A stretch of DNA of 64,000 nt from Streptomyces cinnamoneus (GTDB lineage: Bacteria > Actinomycetota > Actinomycetes > Streptomycetales > Streptomycetaceae). Positions 42,069 to 53,011 of this stretch are shown here, in pieces. A program made the translations under genes and the position numbers. The notes below the pieces were generated by a model. That model was not told the DNA's origin. It ran no database searches and was given only the letters and a program-made list of their open reading frames with translations. Numbering within the stretch: the first letter of the stretch is position 1; each line of letters starts with the position of its first letter. Location of the stretch: assembly GCF_002939475.1 (NCBI RefSeq), contig NZ_PKFQ01000001.1, forward strand, positions 3,531,001 to 3,595,000. Reading direction: 5' to 3'.

Positions 42069-43702
42069 CGCGCCCCCGCGCCCGGTATCCCGCCGTCCTC
42101 CTCGACCGGCACCCGCTCGACGCGTGGTGCCGCCCTCGGAGGCCCGGCCGCCGGACCCCCGGCCGGGGGACCGTCGCCGCGGCCGTGTCCGCCGCTGCCC
42201 GCTCGCCCGCCGCCGTCCCGGCCGCCGGCATCGCCGGTGCCGGCGCCGATCCCACCCGCACCCGCGACCGGACCCGTACCCGCACGCGTACCCGCGCCCG
42301 GCCCGTCGGCCGTGCCCATGGCCGCCAGCAGCTGCCGTGCCAGTCCCAGACCCGTACCCCCCATCGTCAGGGCCTTCGCGAACAGGTCGGACACGCCGTC
42401 CGCGCCGTTCAGCAGCACCATGTGGTCCACGCTTCCGAACGCCTGAGCCCCTGCCCGTACGATCTCGGGCCACTGCTCCGCCAGTTGCTGGGCGACGACC
42501 GCTTCCTGGTTCTCCGCGAGCGCCGACGCCCGCGCCTTGATGGCCTCCGCCTCGGCGAGACCCTGGGCCCTGGACGCCTCCGCCGCCGCGAGACCTTTGG
42601 CCCGCGCCGCCTCGGCCTCGGCCTCGCCGGTCGCGCGGGTGGCCGTCGCCGCGGCGGTGCCGCGCGCCGTCGTGGCCTCCGCCTCGGCGGCGGCGGCCGT
42701 CTTCACGCGGGTCGCCTCGGCGGCCGCGGCCAGCTCGGTCTCCCGGGCCTTGGCCTGGGCCGCCGAGATGCGGGCGTCCCGCTCGGCCTCGGCCAGCGTC
42801 CGTTTCTCGTAGGCCGCAGCGTCCGCCGGCTTGCGGACGTCGGCCTGGAGCTGCTGCTCACGCCGCCGCGCCGCCAGCTCGGCCACGCGCGTCTCCTGGA
42901 CCACGACCTCCTGCTGCGCGGCCGCCTGCGCCAGCGGGCCCGCCTGCCGCGCCTTGGCGGCCGCGCTGTCCCGCTCCGCCTGATAGCCGGCCTGGAGGAT
43001 CTCGCTGTCGCGCTGGGCCTGCGACATCCGGGCCTTCGCCTGCTGCTCGGCCTCGGTGGCCAGCCGGTCCGCCTCCGCCTCCGCGATGCGGGCGTCCCGC
43101 TGCACGGCGGCCGCGTGCGGAGCGGCGAGGTTCTTGATGTAGCCGGTCGGGTCCTGGATCTCGTGGATCTGGAGCGAGTCGATGATCAGGCCCAGCTTCT
43201 CCATCTCCGTGCCCGAGGCGGCCCGGGTCTCCCCGGTCAGCCGCTCCCGGTCGCGGATCATGTCCTCCACGGTCAATCCGCCGACGATCGAGCGGAGATG
43301 GCCGGCGAAGACGTTGTGCACCCGGTCGCCCATGAACTTCTGCTGGTCGAGGAAGCGGCGGGCGGCGTTCGCGATGGACACGAAGTCGTCACCGACCTTG
43401 AAGATGACCACCCCATGAACTTTGAGAGGAATGCCCTGTTTGGTCACGCAATCCACGTTGAGGTCAGCCTCGTTGAGGTCCAGCGACAACTTCCGTACCG
43501 CCTGCACCCCGGGCAGCACGAGCGTCCCCCGCCCCGTGACGATCCGGAACCCCATCCCCTCCTCCAGGCCGTCGGTGCGGTGCTTGGACCCGGAGATGAT
43601 CAGTGCCTCGTTGGGCTCGGCGACCCGCCACATGAGTTTGAACAGTGCGACCACGATGATGACCGCGGCGAGGAGAACCCCCGCCACGATGCCGATGACC
43701 AT
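42065..43702 (-). CDS. Flotillin/SPFH-domain membrane protein
   Basis: A 545-residue flotillin. One N-terminal membrane segment (residues 2-22) is followed by an SPFH/Band 7 domain (about 25-200). A long Ala/Glu/Arg-rich coiled coil (about 200-410) contains the flotillin EA-repeat pattern (AEAEA, AAEAEATTARG). The tail after about residue 470 is Gly/Pro-rich and disordered, encoded by repeated GGC/GGG triplets. It would scaffold membrane microdomains. An NfeD-like gene lies upstream on the same strand (gap 235 bp), the usual genetic partner of SPFH proteins. Confidence 0.9.
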   Translation of the reverse strand: MVIGIVAGVLLAAVIIVVALFKLMWRVAEPNEALIISGSKHRTDGLEEGMGFRIVTGRGTLVLPGVQAVRKLSLDLNEADLNVDCVTKQGIPLKVHGVVIFKVGDDFVSIANAARRFLDQQKFMGDRVHNVFAGHLRSIVGGLTVEDMIRDRERLTGETRAASGTEMEKLGLIIDSLQIHEIQDPTGYIKNLAAPHAAAVQRDARIAEAEADRLATEAEQQAKARMSQAQRDSEILQAGYQAERDSAAAKARQAGPLAQAAAQQEVVVQETRVAELAARRREQQLQADVRKPADAAAYEKRTLAEAERDARISAAQAKARETELAAAAEATRVKTAAAAEAEATTARGTAAATATRATGEAEAEAARAKGLAAAEASRAQGLAEAEAIKARASALAENQEAVVAQQLAEQWPEIVRAGAQAFGSVDHMVLLNGADGVSDLFAKALTMGGTGLGLARQLLAAMGTADGPGAGTRAGTGPVAGAGGIGAGTGDAGGRDGGGRAGSGGHGRGDGPPAGGPAAGPPRAAPRVERVPVEEDGGIPGAGAR

Positions 43703-43937
43703 GCGCCACGCCCCCCTTGTGCGGCTCCCCCCGGAGCCGGTTGATCCAGAAGATCAAGAAGTGTGCGCCCGGGTGTCCGGGCGCCGACGCAGTCCTCCCC
43801 GTTGTTTCCCCCGCTCCCGACCCTGAGCGCGGAAGGCCGGAATCAGCAGCCCGGAATCGGACACGCCGCATCAGCCGTGCGCACGAGGGGGCACGCGGCT
43901 CCGCCCTGCACACGGAACACGGCAGACCACCCGGGCA

Positions 43938-44138
43938 TCAGCCGTAGGCCGCGGCCACATAGACCGTGCGCGGCGGCAGATGCTCCACCACGACCACCAC
44001 CGCGCCCCGCTCGAAGCGCTCGCCCGGCTCGGACGCGTACGCCAGGAAGGCCTCGGCCCCGCCCCGGACCCGCACCATCACCTCGCCGACCAGGCCGGGG
44101 CCCACCGTGCCCGTCACCCTCCCCAACCGCCCCACCAC
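43938..44138 (-). CDS. Small NfeD-like OB-fold protein
   Basis: A 66-residue protein, GTVGPGLVGEVMVRVRGGAEAFLAYASEPGERFERGAVVVVVEHLPPRTVYVAAAYG, that looks like the soluble OB domain of NfeD without the membrane helices or protease domain. GGGGGG lies 8 nt before the GTG at 44138. It lies 24 bp after yibE/F and upstream of the flotillin gene, and NfeD/SPFH pairing is common, which supports it as a real gene. Small size keeps confidence moderate. Confidence 0.65.
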   Translation of the reverse strand: MVGRLGRVTGTVGPGLVGEVMVRVRGGAEAFLAYASEPGERFERGAVVVVVEHLPPRTVYVAAAYG

Positions 44139-44162
44139 GTCGAAAGCCCCCCGCTCCCCCGG

Positions 44163-45566
44163 TCACTTCGCCCGGCGACGCCTGCCACCCCGCGCCCTGG
44201 AGCGCCCACCGGACCTCGCAACCGCATTGTGCCGGTCGGCACTGACAACGAGCGCCGCCAGCACGGTCGTCACCGGCACCGACGCCACCAGGCCGATGCT
44301 GCCCACCAGCGTCCGCACGATCTCCTCGGCGACGATTTCGCTGGTCGCCACCGTCCCCACCCCGCTGTCGGCGATCGTGAACAGCAGCAACAGCGGCAGG
44401 GAGGCGCCCGCGTAGGCCAGGACCAGCGTGTTCACGACCGAGGCGATGTGATCGCGTCCGATCCGCATCGCCGCGCCGTACAGTTTGCGCCAACCCGCGC
44501 TCGGATCCGCCTCCTTCAGCTCCCAGACCGCCGAGGTCTGCGTGACCGTCACGTCGTCCAGCACGCCCAGCGAACCGATGATGATGCCCGCCAGCAGCAG
44601 GCCCCGGATCTCGATCTCCGGGTAGAGGCCGTGCACCAGGCCCGTCTGGTCGTCGGTGTTGCCGGTCAGCCGCGCCCACTCCGTGAACACCGTGCCGAGG
44701 AGGCCGATGACCAGCAGGGACGTCAGTGTGCCGAGCACCGCCACGGACGTACGGGCGTTGAGGCCGTGGCACATGTACAAGGCGATCAGCATGATCGCGC
44801 TTCCGCCGATCACGGCGACCAGCAGCGGGTCCGAGCCCTGCAGGATGGCCGGCAGGATGAACAGGGTCAGCACGCCGAAGCTGATCGCCAGCGCCACCAG
44901 GGCGAAGACGCCGCGCAGCCGGCCCACGACCACCACCGCGAGGGCGAACAGCCCGGCGAGCAGTGCCATCGGCATCGTGCGGTCCACGTCCATGACCGAA
45001 TAGCGCAGGTTCTCCGGGGCCTTCGGGGCGTAGGCCAGGACCACCTTCTCGCCCACGTCGTAGCGGCGCGAGGCGTCCGGGCGGACGATCTCCGGGAACG
45101 TCCGTCCCTTGTCGGGTCCCGACGTGACCTCCACCGTCGCGTTCTGGCACGGCCCCTGCTTGGCGGGCGGGCCGCCGCCCGGGGGCTGCTGCTGCGGGGG
45201 CTGGGCGCCGCCCTGGGAGCAGTCCGTCTCCTCGATCTTCACCACGCGTCCCGACTCGGTCTGCTGGTCGAGCCCGAGGCCGGAGTGGCGGTGCGGCGGC
45301 GCGCCGCCGGGCCAGAGCACGAAGAGGCCGGCCAGCACCGCGGCGGCGAACGGGATGAGCACCGCCGCGATCACCTTGCGGAGGTGGGACGACACCGGGG
45401 CCGCGGGTCCGTGACCGTGGGCGTGGGAATGGCCGTGGGAGTGGCCGTGGCCGTGGCCGTGGGAACGGCCGTGCGACGGCGGTGTGGGGGACGGGCCGTC
45501 GGGGGAGGGGGACTGCGAGGGCGGACGGGGGGCGGCGGAGGGAGGTGGGGGGTCCGAGCGATTCAC
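44163..45566 (-). CDS. YibE/F family membrane protein with His-rich tail
   Basis: A 467-residue protein. The N-terminus is Pro/Ser-rich, then a run of His-Gly/Ser repeats (HGHGHSHGHSHAHGHG, residues about 35-55), which may bind metal ions. One helix follows (about 68-90), then an outer domain with two cysteines (ETDCSQ, GPCQN) and about seven more helices in the YibE/F domain (from MALLAGLFALAVVVV). Function unknown. The GTG at 45566 is chosen because an upstream start (45635) would run into the thiC promoter region. Probably the first gene of the yibE/F-nfeD-flotillin group; divergent from thiC. Confidence 0.82.
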   Translation of the reverse strand: MNRSDPPPPSAAPRPPSQSPSPDGPSPTPPSHGRSHGHGHGHSHGHSHAHGHGPAAPVSSHLRKVIAAVLIPFAAAVLAGLFVLWPGGAPPHRHSGLGLDQQTESGRVVKIEETDCSQGGAQPPQQQPPGGGPPAKQGPCQNATVEVTSGPDKGRTFPEIVRPDASRRYDVGEKVVLAYAPKAPENLRYSVMDVDRTMPMALLAGLFALAVVVVGRLRGVFALVALAISFGVLTLFILPAILQGSDPLLVAVIGGSAIMLIALYMCHGLNARTSVAVLGTLTSLLVIGLLGTVFTEWARLTGNTDDQTGLVHGLYPEIEIRGLLLAGIIIGSLGVLDDVTVTQTSAVWELKEADPSAGWRKLYGAAMRIGRDHIASVVNTLVLAYAGASLPLLLLFTIADSGVGTVATSEIVAEEIVRTLVGSIGLVASVPVTTVLAALVVSADRHNAVARSGGRSRARGGRRRRAK

Positions 45567-45636
45567 CCCCGCATCATCGCAAGCCCCCCTGGCCGTCCTT
45601 CGCGGGAAGGCGCTAGCGTGGTGCCACCTTTGCAAT

Positions 45637-47516
<1,880 letters not shown>

Positions 47517-47550
47517 GCGTTCGAACGCCGGCCGCGAGCCGGTCCGAACG

Positions 47551-47585
47551 GCGGCAGGACGGCCGCTGACCGGCCGTCCTGCCGC
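47551..47585 (+). terminator. Intrinsic terminator after thiC
   Basis: Perfect 14-bp stem GCGGCAGGACGGCC / GGCCGTCCTGCCGC with loop GCTGACC, 34 nt after the stop codon. Confidence 0.85.
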
Positions 47586-47622
47586 TGTGCCGTGCGCTGT
47601 GCCGCCTGCTGTGCTGACGCTT

Positions 47623-47650
47623 TGCCGTGGTGCCGTGGTGCCGTGGTGCC
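47623..47650. repeat. Short tandem repeat, 8-bp unit TGCCGTGG
   Basis: About 3.5 copies of TGCCGTGG between thiC and the convergent membrane-protein gene. Probably a simple-sequence repeat without function. Confidence 0.6.
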
Positions 47651-47659
47651 GGTCGGGCC

Positions 47660-48502
47660 CTATTCCGACCGGTGATCCGTGTTGCCGAAGTCAGGGCTGG
47701 TGTAGTCCGGGCTGGTGTAGCGCGGGCGGTTGGAGGTGTCGGCGCGGTTGTCGGGGCTGGAGAAGCCCGGGCGGGAGTAGCCGAGCTGGGGAGTGCGGCC
47801 CGGGCCCTCCTGGTGCCTGGCGGCGTACGAAGAGCGCGGCGGACCCGATCCGTTGGCCAACGCTTCACGCAGGAACGGGCGGACGCCCCGCTCCAGCAGC
47901 GCCTGCCGCCAGGCCTCGCGGGCGCGGTCGGCCTCCGCGGCCAGGAGGTCGGCGGGCGGAGCCTCCTCCGGGTGCGGACCGTTGCGCAGCGCGGTGAGCA
48001 GCATGCCGGCCATGGCGACCAGCACCCCGGCGACGGTGAAGCCGCCGAACCACCAGCCGACCGTGATCATCGAATCGGCCGCGCCCTCACCGGCGCCGAC
48101 CAAACGCATGACATAACCGATCAGAAGGAAAAGAAAAGCGGCGATCCCTGCGAGGACCGGGGCGAGGACGGCGACGACCGCGCCGGCGCCCGCACCTGGG
48201 TCCTCGGGCCCCGCCATGGCGGGGGAGGGGGTGTCGTCGCTCCCGCCGTCCCCGTCACCAGGGGCGGACGACCGGGCGCGCAGCTCCTCGCGGACGGTGA
48301 CGAAATTCTCGTATTCCGCCGTGGCGCAGGCGGAGATGGCGGCCATGGCGCTCAGGGCCATGGTGCGCAGCTGTTCGGTATTGAGCCGCTGTCCTATCGC
48401 GGTGGCGAGTTCCGGGTCATGGTTCGCGGTACGCAACGCGTGGTCGAGAACCCGCTCGAATTCCGGGCGGTCCTCGGCCAGCAGGTGCGGAGCGCTGTTC
48501 AT
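47660..48502 (-). CDS. Two-helix membrane protein with Ser-Pro-Asp repeat tail, function unknown
   Basis: A 280-residue protein. An N-terminal helical cytoplasmic part (PEFERVLDHALRTANHDPELATAIGQRL) is followed by two transmembrane helices (about 108-130 and 146-168) and a soluble C-terminal half. The tail holds repeated SPD units (GFSSPDN, YTSPDYTSPDF). No known domain is recognised. SD GGGGA lies before ATG 48502. Streptomyces carry a similar gene after thiC. Confidence 0.72.
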   Translation of the reverse strand: MNSAPHLLAEDRPEFERVLDHALRTANHDPELATAIGQRLNTEQLRTMALSAMAAISACATAEYENFVTVREELRARSSAPGDGDGGSDDTPSPAMAGPEDPGAGAGAVVAVLAPVLAGIAAFLFLLIGYVMRLVGAGEGAADSMITVGWWFGGFTVAGVLVAMAGMLLTALRNGPHPEEAPPADLLAAEADRAREAWRQALLERGVRPFLREALANGSGPPRSSYAARHQEGPGRTPQLGYSRPGFSSPDNRADTSNRPRYTSPDYTSPDFGNTDHRSE

Positions 48503-48689
48503 GTGCATCCCCCGATGCTCCGTAGGGCCTAGGTGCCGGCTGGTACCGGGCAGTGGGCGGAAACGGAGGAGAGCCTGCTACGGATAAGCCGATGGTAGAG
48601 CCGCACCGGTGCGAGGTGACAGCGTGTTTCCCGAATTACCCCGCGACGGTGGAACTCGTCATCTGCCCGTACAGCGCGCCACTGAACCC

Positions 48690-49787
48690 TCAGTCGGCGG
48701 CGGGAAGTTGCACGACCAGGAGCTTTCCGGCCATCGTGACCCCTCCGTCCATCGCGAGCGCCAGGCCGTCGGCGTACAGATGAGGCCCGTCGACCAGCGG
48801 CGTGCCGCTCTCCTCACCGTCCGCGTCCTCGGTGCCGACCTCGCCCAGGAGGTACGGGATGGGGCTGTGGCCGTGCACGATGCGGTGACCGCCGTACGCC
48901 TGGAGCAGCTCCCGCACGGCCAGGGGACCGGCGTCCTCGTCGCGGAAGGCGAACCGCTTGGTGAACTTGCGGAAGAGCTCCCAGCACTCGTCCGGGTCGT
49001 TGCGCTGGAGCGCCTCGGTGACGGCGTCGTTGACGGCCTCGATGGAGTCGCCGTACTCCAGGTAGGCGGTGGTGTCGGAGTGGACGAGCAGGTGCCCGTC
49101 CTCCTCGGCGATCGCGTCCAGCCGCGACATCCACTGGAGGTGGTGGTCCTCCAGGCGCTCCATGTCGGTGCGCTGGCCGCCGTTCAGCAGCCAGGCGGCC
49201 TGGAAGGAGGCGGTGCCGGCTCCGGAGTTCACCGGCGTGTCGGCGAACCGCTTGGCGCCGATGAGCAGCAGCTCGTGGTTCCCCATGAGCGCCTTGCAGT
49301 AGCCGCCGGCGGCGGCCGCCTCGGCGGACAGCCGCATGACCAGGTCGATGACCCCGACGCCGTCCGGGCCGCGGTCCGTGAAGTCGCCGAGGAACCACAG
49401 GCGCGCGTTGCCCGCGGCCCAGTGGCCCTGCTCGTCGATGAGCCCCTGGGCGGCGAGCGCCTCGTGCAGCTCGTCCAGATAGCCGTGGACGTCGCCCACC
49501 ACGTACAGCGGGCCCCGGCCGGCCGGCACGGGCTGCGGCTGGGGGGCTGCCAGGGGCGTCAGCTCGACGGTCGGCACGTCCTGGGGCGGCGCGGGCCGGT
49601 TCAGGACCGGCAGGTCGCGCGCCGTCGGGGTGTAGCCCTCGGGATAGTCGGGATACTCCGGCGCGACCTCCCCGGGCGGGGCGGAGTGGGCGTAGGCGGG
49701 CATGGGAGGAGGAGCGGCGTACCCGGGGAAGGGCGGCATCGCCGCCGTGGTCCGTGCCGCAGGTCCCTGACCGGCCCCCTGAGTCAT
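48690..49787 (-). CDS. Metallophosphoesterase (calcineurin-like, PrpE/ApaH-related)
   Basis: A 365-residue protein. A Pro/Ala/Tyr-rich N-terminus of about 85 residues precedes the phosphoesterase domain with motifs GDVHGYLDEL (D-x-H), GDFTDRGPDG (GDxxDRG), MGNHELL (GNHE) and HGHSPI. These give the two-metal site of the Ser/Thr phosphatase-like group. Substrate may be a phosphoprotein or Ap4A-type nucleotide. SD GGAGGGG precedes ATG 49787; an upstream start at 49817 is possible. A TATGAT hexamer on the minus strand (49865-49870) is a good -10. Confidence 0.88.
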   Translation of the reverse strand: MTQGAGQGPAARTTAAMPPFPGYAAPPPMPAYAHSAPPGEVAPEYPDYPEGYTPTARDLPVLNRPAPPQDVPTVELTPLAAPQPQPVPAGRGPLYVVGDVHGYLDELHEALAAQGLIDEQGHWAAGNARLWFLGDFTDRGPDGVGVIDLVMRLSAEAAAAGGYCKALMGNHELLLIGAKRFADTPVNSGAGTASFQAAWLLNGGQRTDMERLEDHHLQWMSRLDAIAEEDGHLLVHSDTTAYLEYGDSIEAVNDAVTEALQRNDPDECWELFRKFTKRFAFRDEDAGPLAVRELLQAYGGHRIVHGHSPIPYLLGEVGTEDADGEESGTPLVDGPHLYADGLALAMDGGVTMAGKLLVVQLPAAD

Positions 49788-50095
49788 CGACCCCTCCACC
49801 ATCGCGCCGCCGTGCACCTTGTGGACCTTGCCTGGTCGACGGCGGTCCGTGGTGTCGTGCGCCCATCATAGGAATGACCGTCGCGGCTTGTGACGCACCA
49901 GGGGCGGTGAATCGGGGCGAGAGACCGGGATCGCCGGTTGTTTATCCCCAAATGAGCCGTTTAATGAGCCGTTCGCGCCGGTCAGCCCGGTCGTGGGCGG
50001 CTCCTGGCGGCCCGTGACCTGCTTCCCCGTGCGCCGGACGCGGGTCCACTCCCGGTTGACGCGGGGCGTGGCGCTTCCGGTTTCCGGCCGCGCCG
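49788..50095. other. 308-bp gap between metallophosphoesterase and LacI genes
   Basis: No gene. Contains the minus-strand -10 TATGAT (49865-49870) for the metallophosphoesterase and an 11-bp direct repeat AATGAGCCGTT (49951-49961 and 49963-49973) of unknown meaning. Confidence 0.5.
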
Positions 50096-51208
50096 TCAGT
50101 CCGCGGCGGGGCCGCGCGGCGCGCTGACGACCGTACGCGGCGGCCGTCGCTCCGAAGACGTCCGAACGATCAGTTCGGTGGGTATGACCTGCTCCACCGG
50201 GCGGCCGGTGTCCAGGCCCTCGATGGCGTCGATCAGCAGTTGGACGACCGCGGTGCCGATGCGCCGCGGCTTGAGCGAGAGCGTGGTGATCGGCGGCTCG
50301 GTCGTGGCGTAGACGGTGGACTCGCTGCAGCAGACCAGCAGCAGGTCGTCCGGGACGCGCAGGCCGTAGCGGCGGGCGGCCGCCAGCAGGTCGGTGCCGT
50401 TGGGGTCGAAGAGCCCGTACACCGCGTCGGGCCGGTCGGGGCGGGCGAGCAGCCGGTCGGCCGCCACCGCGCCGGCGCAGGGGTCGTGGGCGGGGTACTC
50501 CTCGTACACCGGGTCCTGGCCGACGCGCTCGCACCAGCGCAGGTAGGCGGTGGTGGAGAGCCGGGTGTAGGTGTCGGTCGTGGTGCCGGTGAGCAGGCCG
50601 ATCCGGCGCGCCCCGGCGGCGGCGAGGTGGTCGAGGATGCCGAGGACGGCGGCCTCGTGGTCGTTGTCGACCCAGGCGGTGACCGGCAGGGAGCCCGCCG
50701 GCCGGCCGTCGGAGACCACCGGGATGCCCTGGCGGACCAGATCGGAGACGACGGGGTCGTGGTCGGAGGGGTCGACGACGACGGTGCCGTCGAGGGCGAC
50801 GTTGGACCACACGTCGTGGCGGGAGGTGGCGGGGAGGATGACCAGGGCGTAGCCGCGCGCCAGCGCGGCGGAGGTGGCGGCCCGGGCCATCTCGGCGAAG
50901 TAGGCGAACTCGGTGAAGGTGAAAGGTTCATCCCCGTACGTGGTCACCGTCAGGCCGATGAGCCCCGACTTGCCCGTGCGGAGGGTGCGGGCCGCGGCGG
51001 ACGGGCGATAGCCCAGCCGGTCGGCGACCTCGCGGACATGGCGGCGGGTCGCGTCCGGTAGCCGGCCCTTGCCGTTGAGCGCGTCGGAGACGGTCGTGAT
51101 CGAAACCCCGGCGGCGGCGGCCACATCCCGGATGCCCGCCCGCCCCTGCCGGCTGCCCCTGCGGGACGGATCCGCCCGGCTCACCTGATGCTTCCCTGGT
51201 GCTGTCAT
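50096..51208 (-). CDS. LacI family transcriptional regulator
   Basis: A 370-residue LacI protein. The helix-turn-helix is at about residues 25-50 (GIRDVAAAAGVSITTVSDALNGKGRL) with hinge RPSAAARTLRTGKSG, followed by a periplasmic-binding-protein-like effector domain. No transport or sugar gene lies next to it, so the target is unknown. The ATG at 51208 sits 9 nt after a minus-strand TACTAT and has no SD. Divergent from the aminotransferase gene. Confidence 0.9.
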   Translation of the reverse strand: MTAPGKHQVSRADPSRRGSRQGRAGIRDVAAAAGVSITTVSDALNGKGRLPDATRRHVREVADRLGYRPSAAARTLRTGKSGLIGLTVTTYGDEPFTFTEFAYFAEMARAATSAALARGYALVILPATSRHDVWSNVALDGTVVVDPSDHDPVVSDLVRQGIPVVSDGRPAGSLPVTAWVDNDHEAAVLGILDHLAAAGARRIGLLTGTTTDTYTRLSTTAYLRWCERVGQDPVYEEYPAHDPCAGAVAADRLLARPDRPDAVYGLFDPNGTDLLAAARRYGLRVPDDLLLVCCSESTVYATTEPPITTLSLKPRRIGTAVVQLLIDAIEGLDTGRPVEQVIPTELIVRTSSERRPPRTVVSAPRGPAAD

Positions 51209-51542
51209 GGCGAGCCGATAGTAGGGCTCGGGTGGTCCTTCGGCAGGGCACTGCTTTTGACTGTTGACAGGCACGTTTCTGCTGCGCCGAATTCCGTCAA
51301 TGATCATGGAAACGCAGGTAGTTGCGCGATTCTGTGCGGAGCCGTCGCACTCTGGTCGATCCGCGCCTCGTGAATGGTCCAGGTCTCGAAGAGGTCTCAA
51401 CTCACCTTCACGGGGGATGCGCGCCAGGGCGCCCGCCACGGCGCACAATCAAAACAGGAGCGCCCTCGTAAGTCTGGACGCCGCCCCGGTCAATCCTCAT
51501 AAGGTGTGCAGTATTCACGTCAGAGGTGGAGGAGGACCCGCG
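51209..51542. other. Divergent regulatory region between LacI and aminotransferase genes
   Basis: 334 bp without a gene. Minus-strand TACTAT (51218-51223) is the likely -10 of the LacI gene. On the plus strand a perfect TTGACA (51264-51269) lacks a good -10, and TAAGGT (51500-51505) may be the -10 of the aminotransferase gene. No LacI-type palindrome was recognised. Confidence 0.45.
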
Positions 51543-52622
51543 GTGACCGAGAAGACCCCGAAGCTGCGTGCGGCGCTGGACAGCGTGCCGACCTACAAGC
51601 CGGGCAAGCCGGCGGCCCCCGGCGGGCCGGTCGCCTACAAGCTGTCCTCCAACGAGAACCCCTACCCGCCGCTGCCCGGAGTGCTCGAGAGCGCCGTCTC
51701 CGCGGCCGGCTCCCTCAACCGCTACCCCGACATGGCCTGTGCCGGTCTCATGGCCGAGCTGGCCGAGCACTTCGACGTGCCGCTCTCGCACCTGGCCACC
51801 GGCACCGGCTCGGTGGGCGTCGCCCAGCAGCTGGTGCAGGCGACGGCGGGGCCCGGCGACGAGGTGATCTACGCCTGGCGCTCCTTCGAGGCGTACCCGA
51901 TCATCACTCAGGTGTCCGGGGCCACGCCCGTGCAGGTGCCGCTGACCGACGGCGACGTCCACGACCTGGACGCCATGCTCGCCGCGATCACCGACCGCAC
52001 CCGGCTGATCTTCGTCTGCAACCCCAACAACCCCACCGGTACGGTCGTGCGCCGGGCCGAGCTGGAGTCCTTCCTGGACCGGGTGCCCTCTGACGTGCTC
52101 GTGGTCCTCGACGAGGCGTACCTGGAGTTCATCCGCGACGAGACGGTGCCGAACGGCATCGACCTCTACCGGAACCGGCCGAACGTCTGTGTGCTGCGGA
52201 CCTTCTCCAAGGCCTACGGGCTCGCGGGCCTGCGCATCGGCTTCGCGATCGCACACGAGCCGGTCGCGGCGGCGCTGCGCAAGACGGCGGTGCCCTTCGG
52301 TGTGAGCCAGGTCGCGCAGGACGCGGCGGTGGCCTCGCTGCGCAGCGAGGACGCACTGCGCGAGCGGGTCGACGCGCTGGTGGCGGAGCGGACCCGGGTG
52401 GCCGGCGCGCTGGCGGGCCAGGGCTGGACGGTGCCGGAGTCGCAGGCGAACTTCGTCTGGCTGCGGCTGGGGGAGCGCACGCTGGACTTCGCGGCCGCCT
52501 GTGAGCGGGCCGGGGTGGTCGTACGCCCGTTCGCGGGCGAGGGTGTGCGCGTGACCATCGGTGAGGTGGAGGCGAACGACCTCTTCCTGCGCGTGGCCGA
52601 GGAGTTCCGCAAGGAGCTGTGA
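51543..52622 (+). CDS. HisC-type histidinol-phosphate / aromatic amino acid aminotransferase
   Basis: A 359-residue fold-type I aminotransferase. Conserved parts are [17 protein letters not shown], the PLP Asn in [19 protein letters not shown] (Asp) and the Schiff-base Lys in [16 protein letters not shown] (about 222). It would act on histidinol phosphate or on aromatic amino acids. It is not in a his operon, so this is probably a second HisC-like enzyme (HisC/Pat) of the genome. GGAGGAGG lies before the GTG at 51543. A hairpin follows. Confidence 0.9.
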   Translation: MTEKTPKLRAALDSVPTYKPGKPAAPGGPVAYKLSSNENPYPPLPGVLESAVSAAGSLNRYPDMACAGLMAELAEHFDVPLSHLATGTGSVGVAQQLVQATAGPGDEVIYAWRSFEAYPIITQVSGATPVQVPLTDGDVHDLDAMLAAITDRTRLIFVCNPNNPTGTVVRRAELESFLDRVPSDVLVVLDEAYLEFIRDETVPNGIDLYRNRPNVCVLRTFSKAYGLAGLRIGFAIAHEPVAAALRKTAVPFGVSQVAQDAAVASLRSEDALRERVDALVAERTRVAGALAGQGWTVPESQANFVWLRLGERTLDFAAACERAGVVVRPFAGEGVRVTIGEVEANDLFLRVAEEFRKEL

Positions 52623-52663
52623 CCGCTGCGGCGCGCAGCCGCCGCGTGGTGCCGAAGGTTTCG

Positions 52664-52701
52664 GAACGCCGTGCGTCCCCGGGTGGGGGCGCACGGCGTT
52701 C
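52664..52701 (+). terminator. Intrinsic terminator after the aminotransferase gene
   Basis: GAACGCCGTGCG-T-CCCC (52664-52680) pairs with GGGGCGCACGGCGTTC (52686-52701), one bulged T, 5-nt loop. Confidence 0.75.
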
Positions 52702-52864
52702 GTCGTGCGGGGGTGGAGGCGCACGGACGCGCTGGGGTGCGGGCGTATGGGCGTACGGGAGTTCGTCGTACGGCCGGAGCGGGTGCCGCGGCCGCGCCGT
52801 GCGGCCCGGGTGCCGCGTGAGCCGGTCGGCCCTCCGCAAGTGCGTGATGGGGTACCCCGCTGAC

Positions 52865-52891
52865 TTGTCCGAAAGGGGGGTAGGCCATAAT
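52865..52891 (+). promoter_or_regulatory. Candidate cyd promoter
   Basis: TTGTCC (52865-52870), 15-nt spacer, CATAAT (52886-52891). The spacer is short; the Rex operator lies just downstream, near the expected transcription start. Confidence 0.4.
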
Positions 52892-52901
52892 TGCTTGTGA
52901 A

Positions 52902-52917
52902 TGTGAACGCGTTCACA
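52902..52917. promoter_or_regulatory. Rex operator (ROP) of the cyd operon
   Basis: Perfect 16-bp palindrome TGTGAACGCGTTCACA, identical to the Rex consensus. Rex senses the NADH/NAD+ ratio and in S. coelicolor represses cydABCD from such a site. Confidence 0.95.
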
Positions 52918-52926
52918 AGCCCGCCT

Positions 52927-52962
52927 TTATGTCCTGCTTTAACTCGTTCATACAGGGCATAA
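52927..52962. repeat. Second inverted repeat in the cyd leader
   Basis: TTATGTCCTG (52927-52936) and CAGGGCATAA (52953-52962) pair at 9 of 10 positions across a 16-nt spacer. It could be another operator or an RNA hairpin; not a Rex site. Confidence 0.5.
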
Positions 52963-53011
52963 CGCCGGTGGCGTGCGTCGCCGGTGACGTAAGAGGCAAG
53001 GAGAGACCCTG

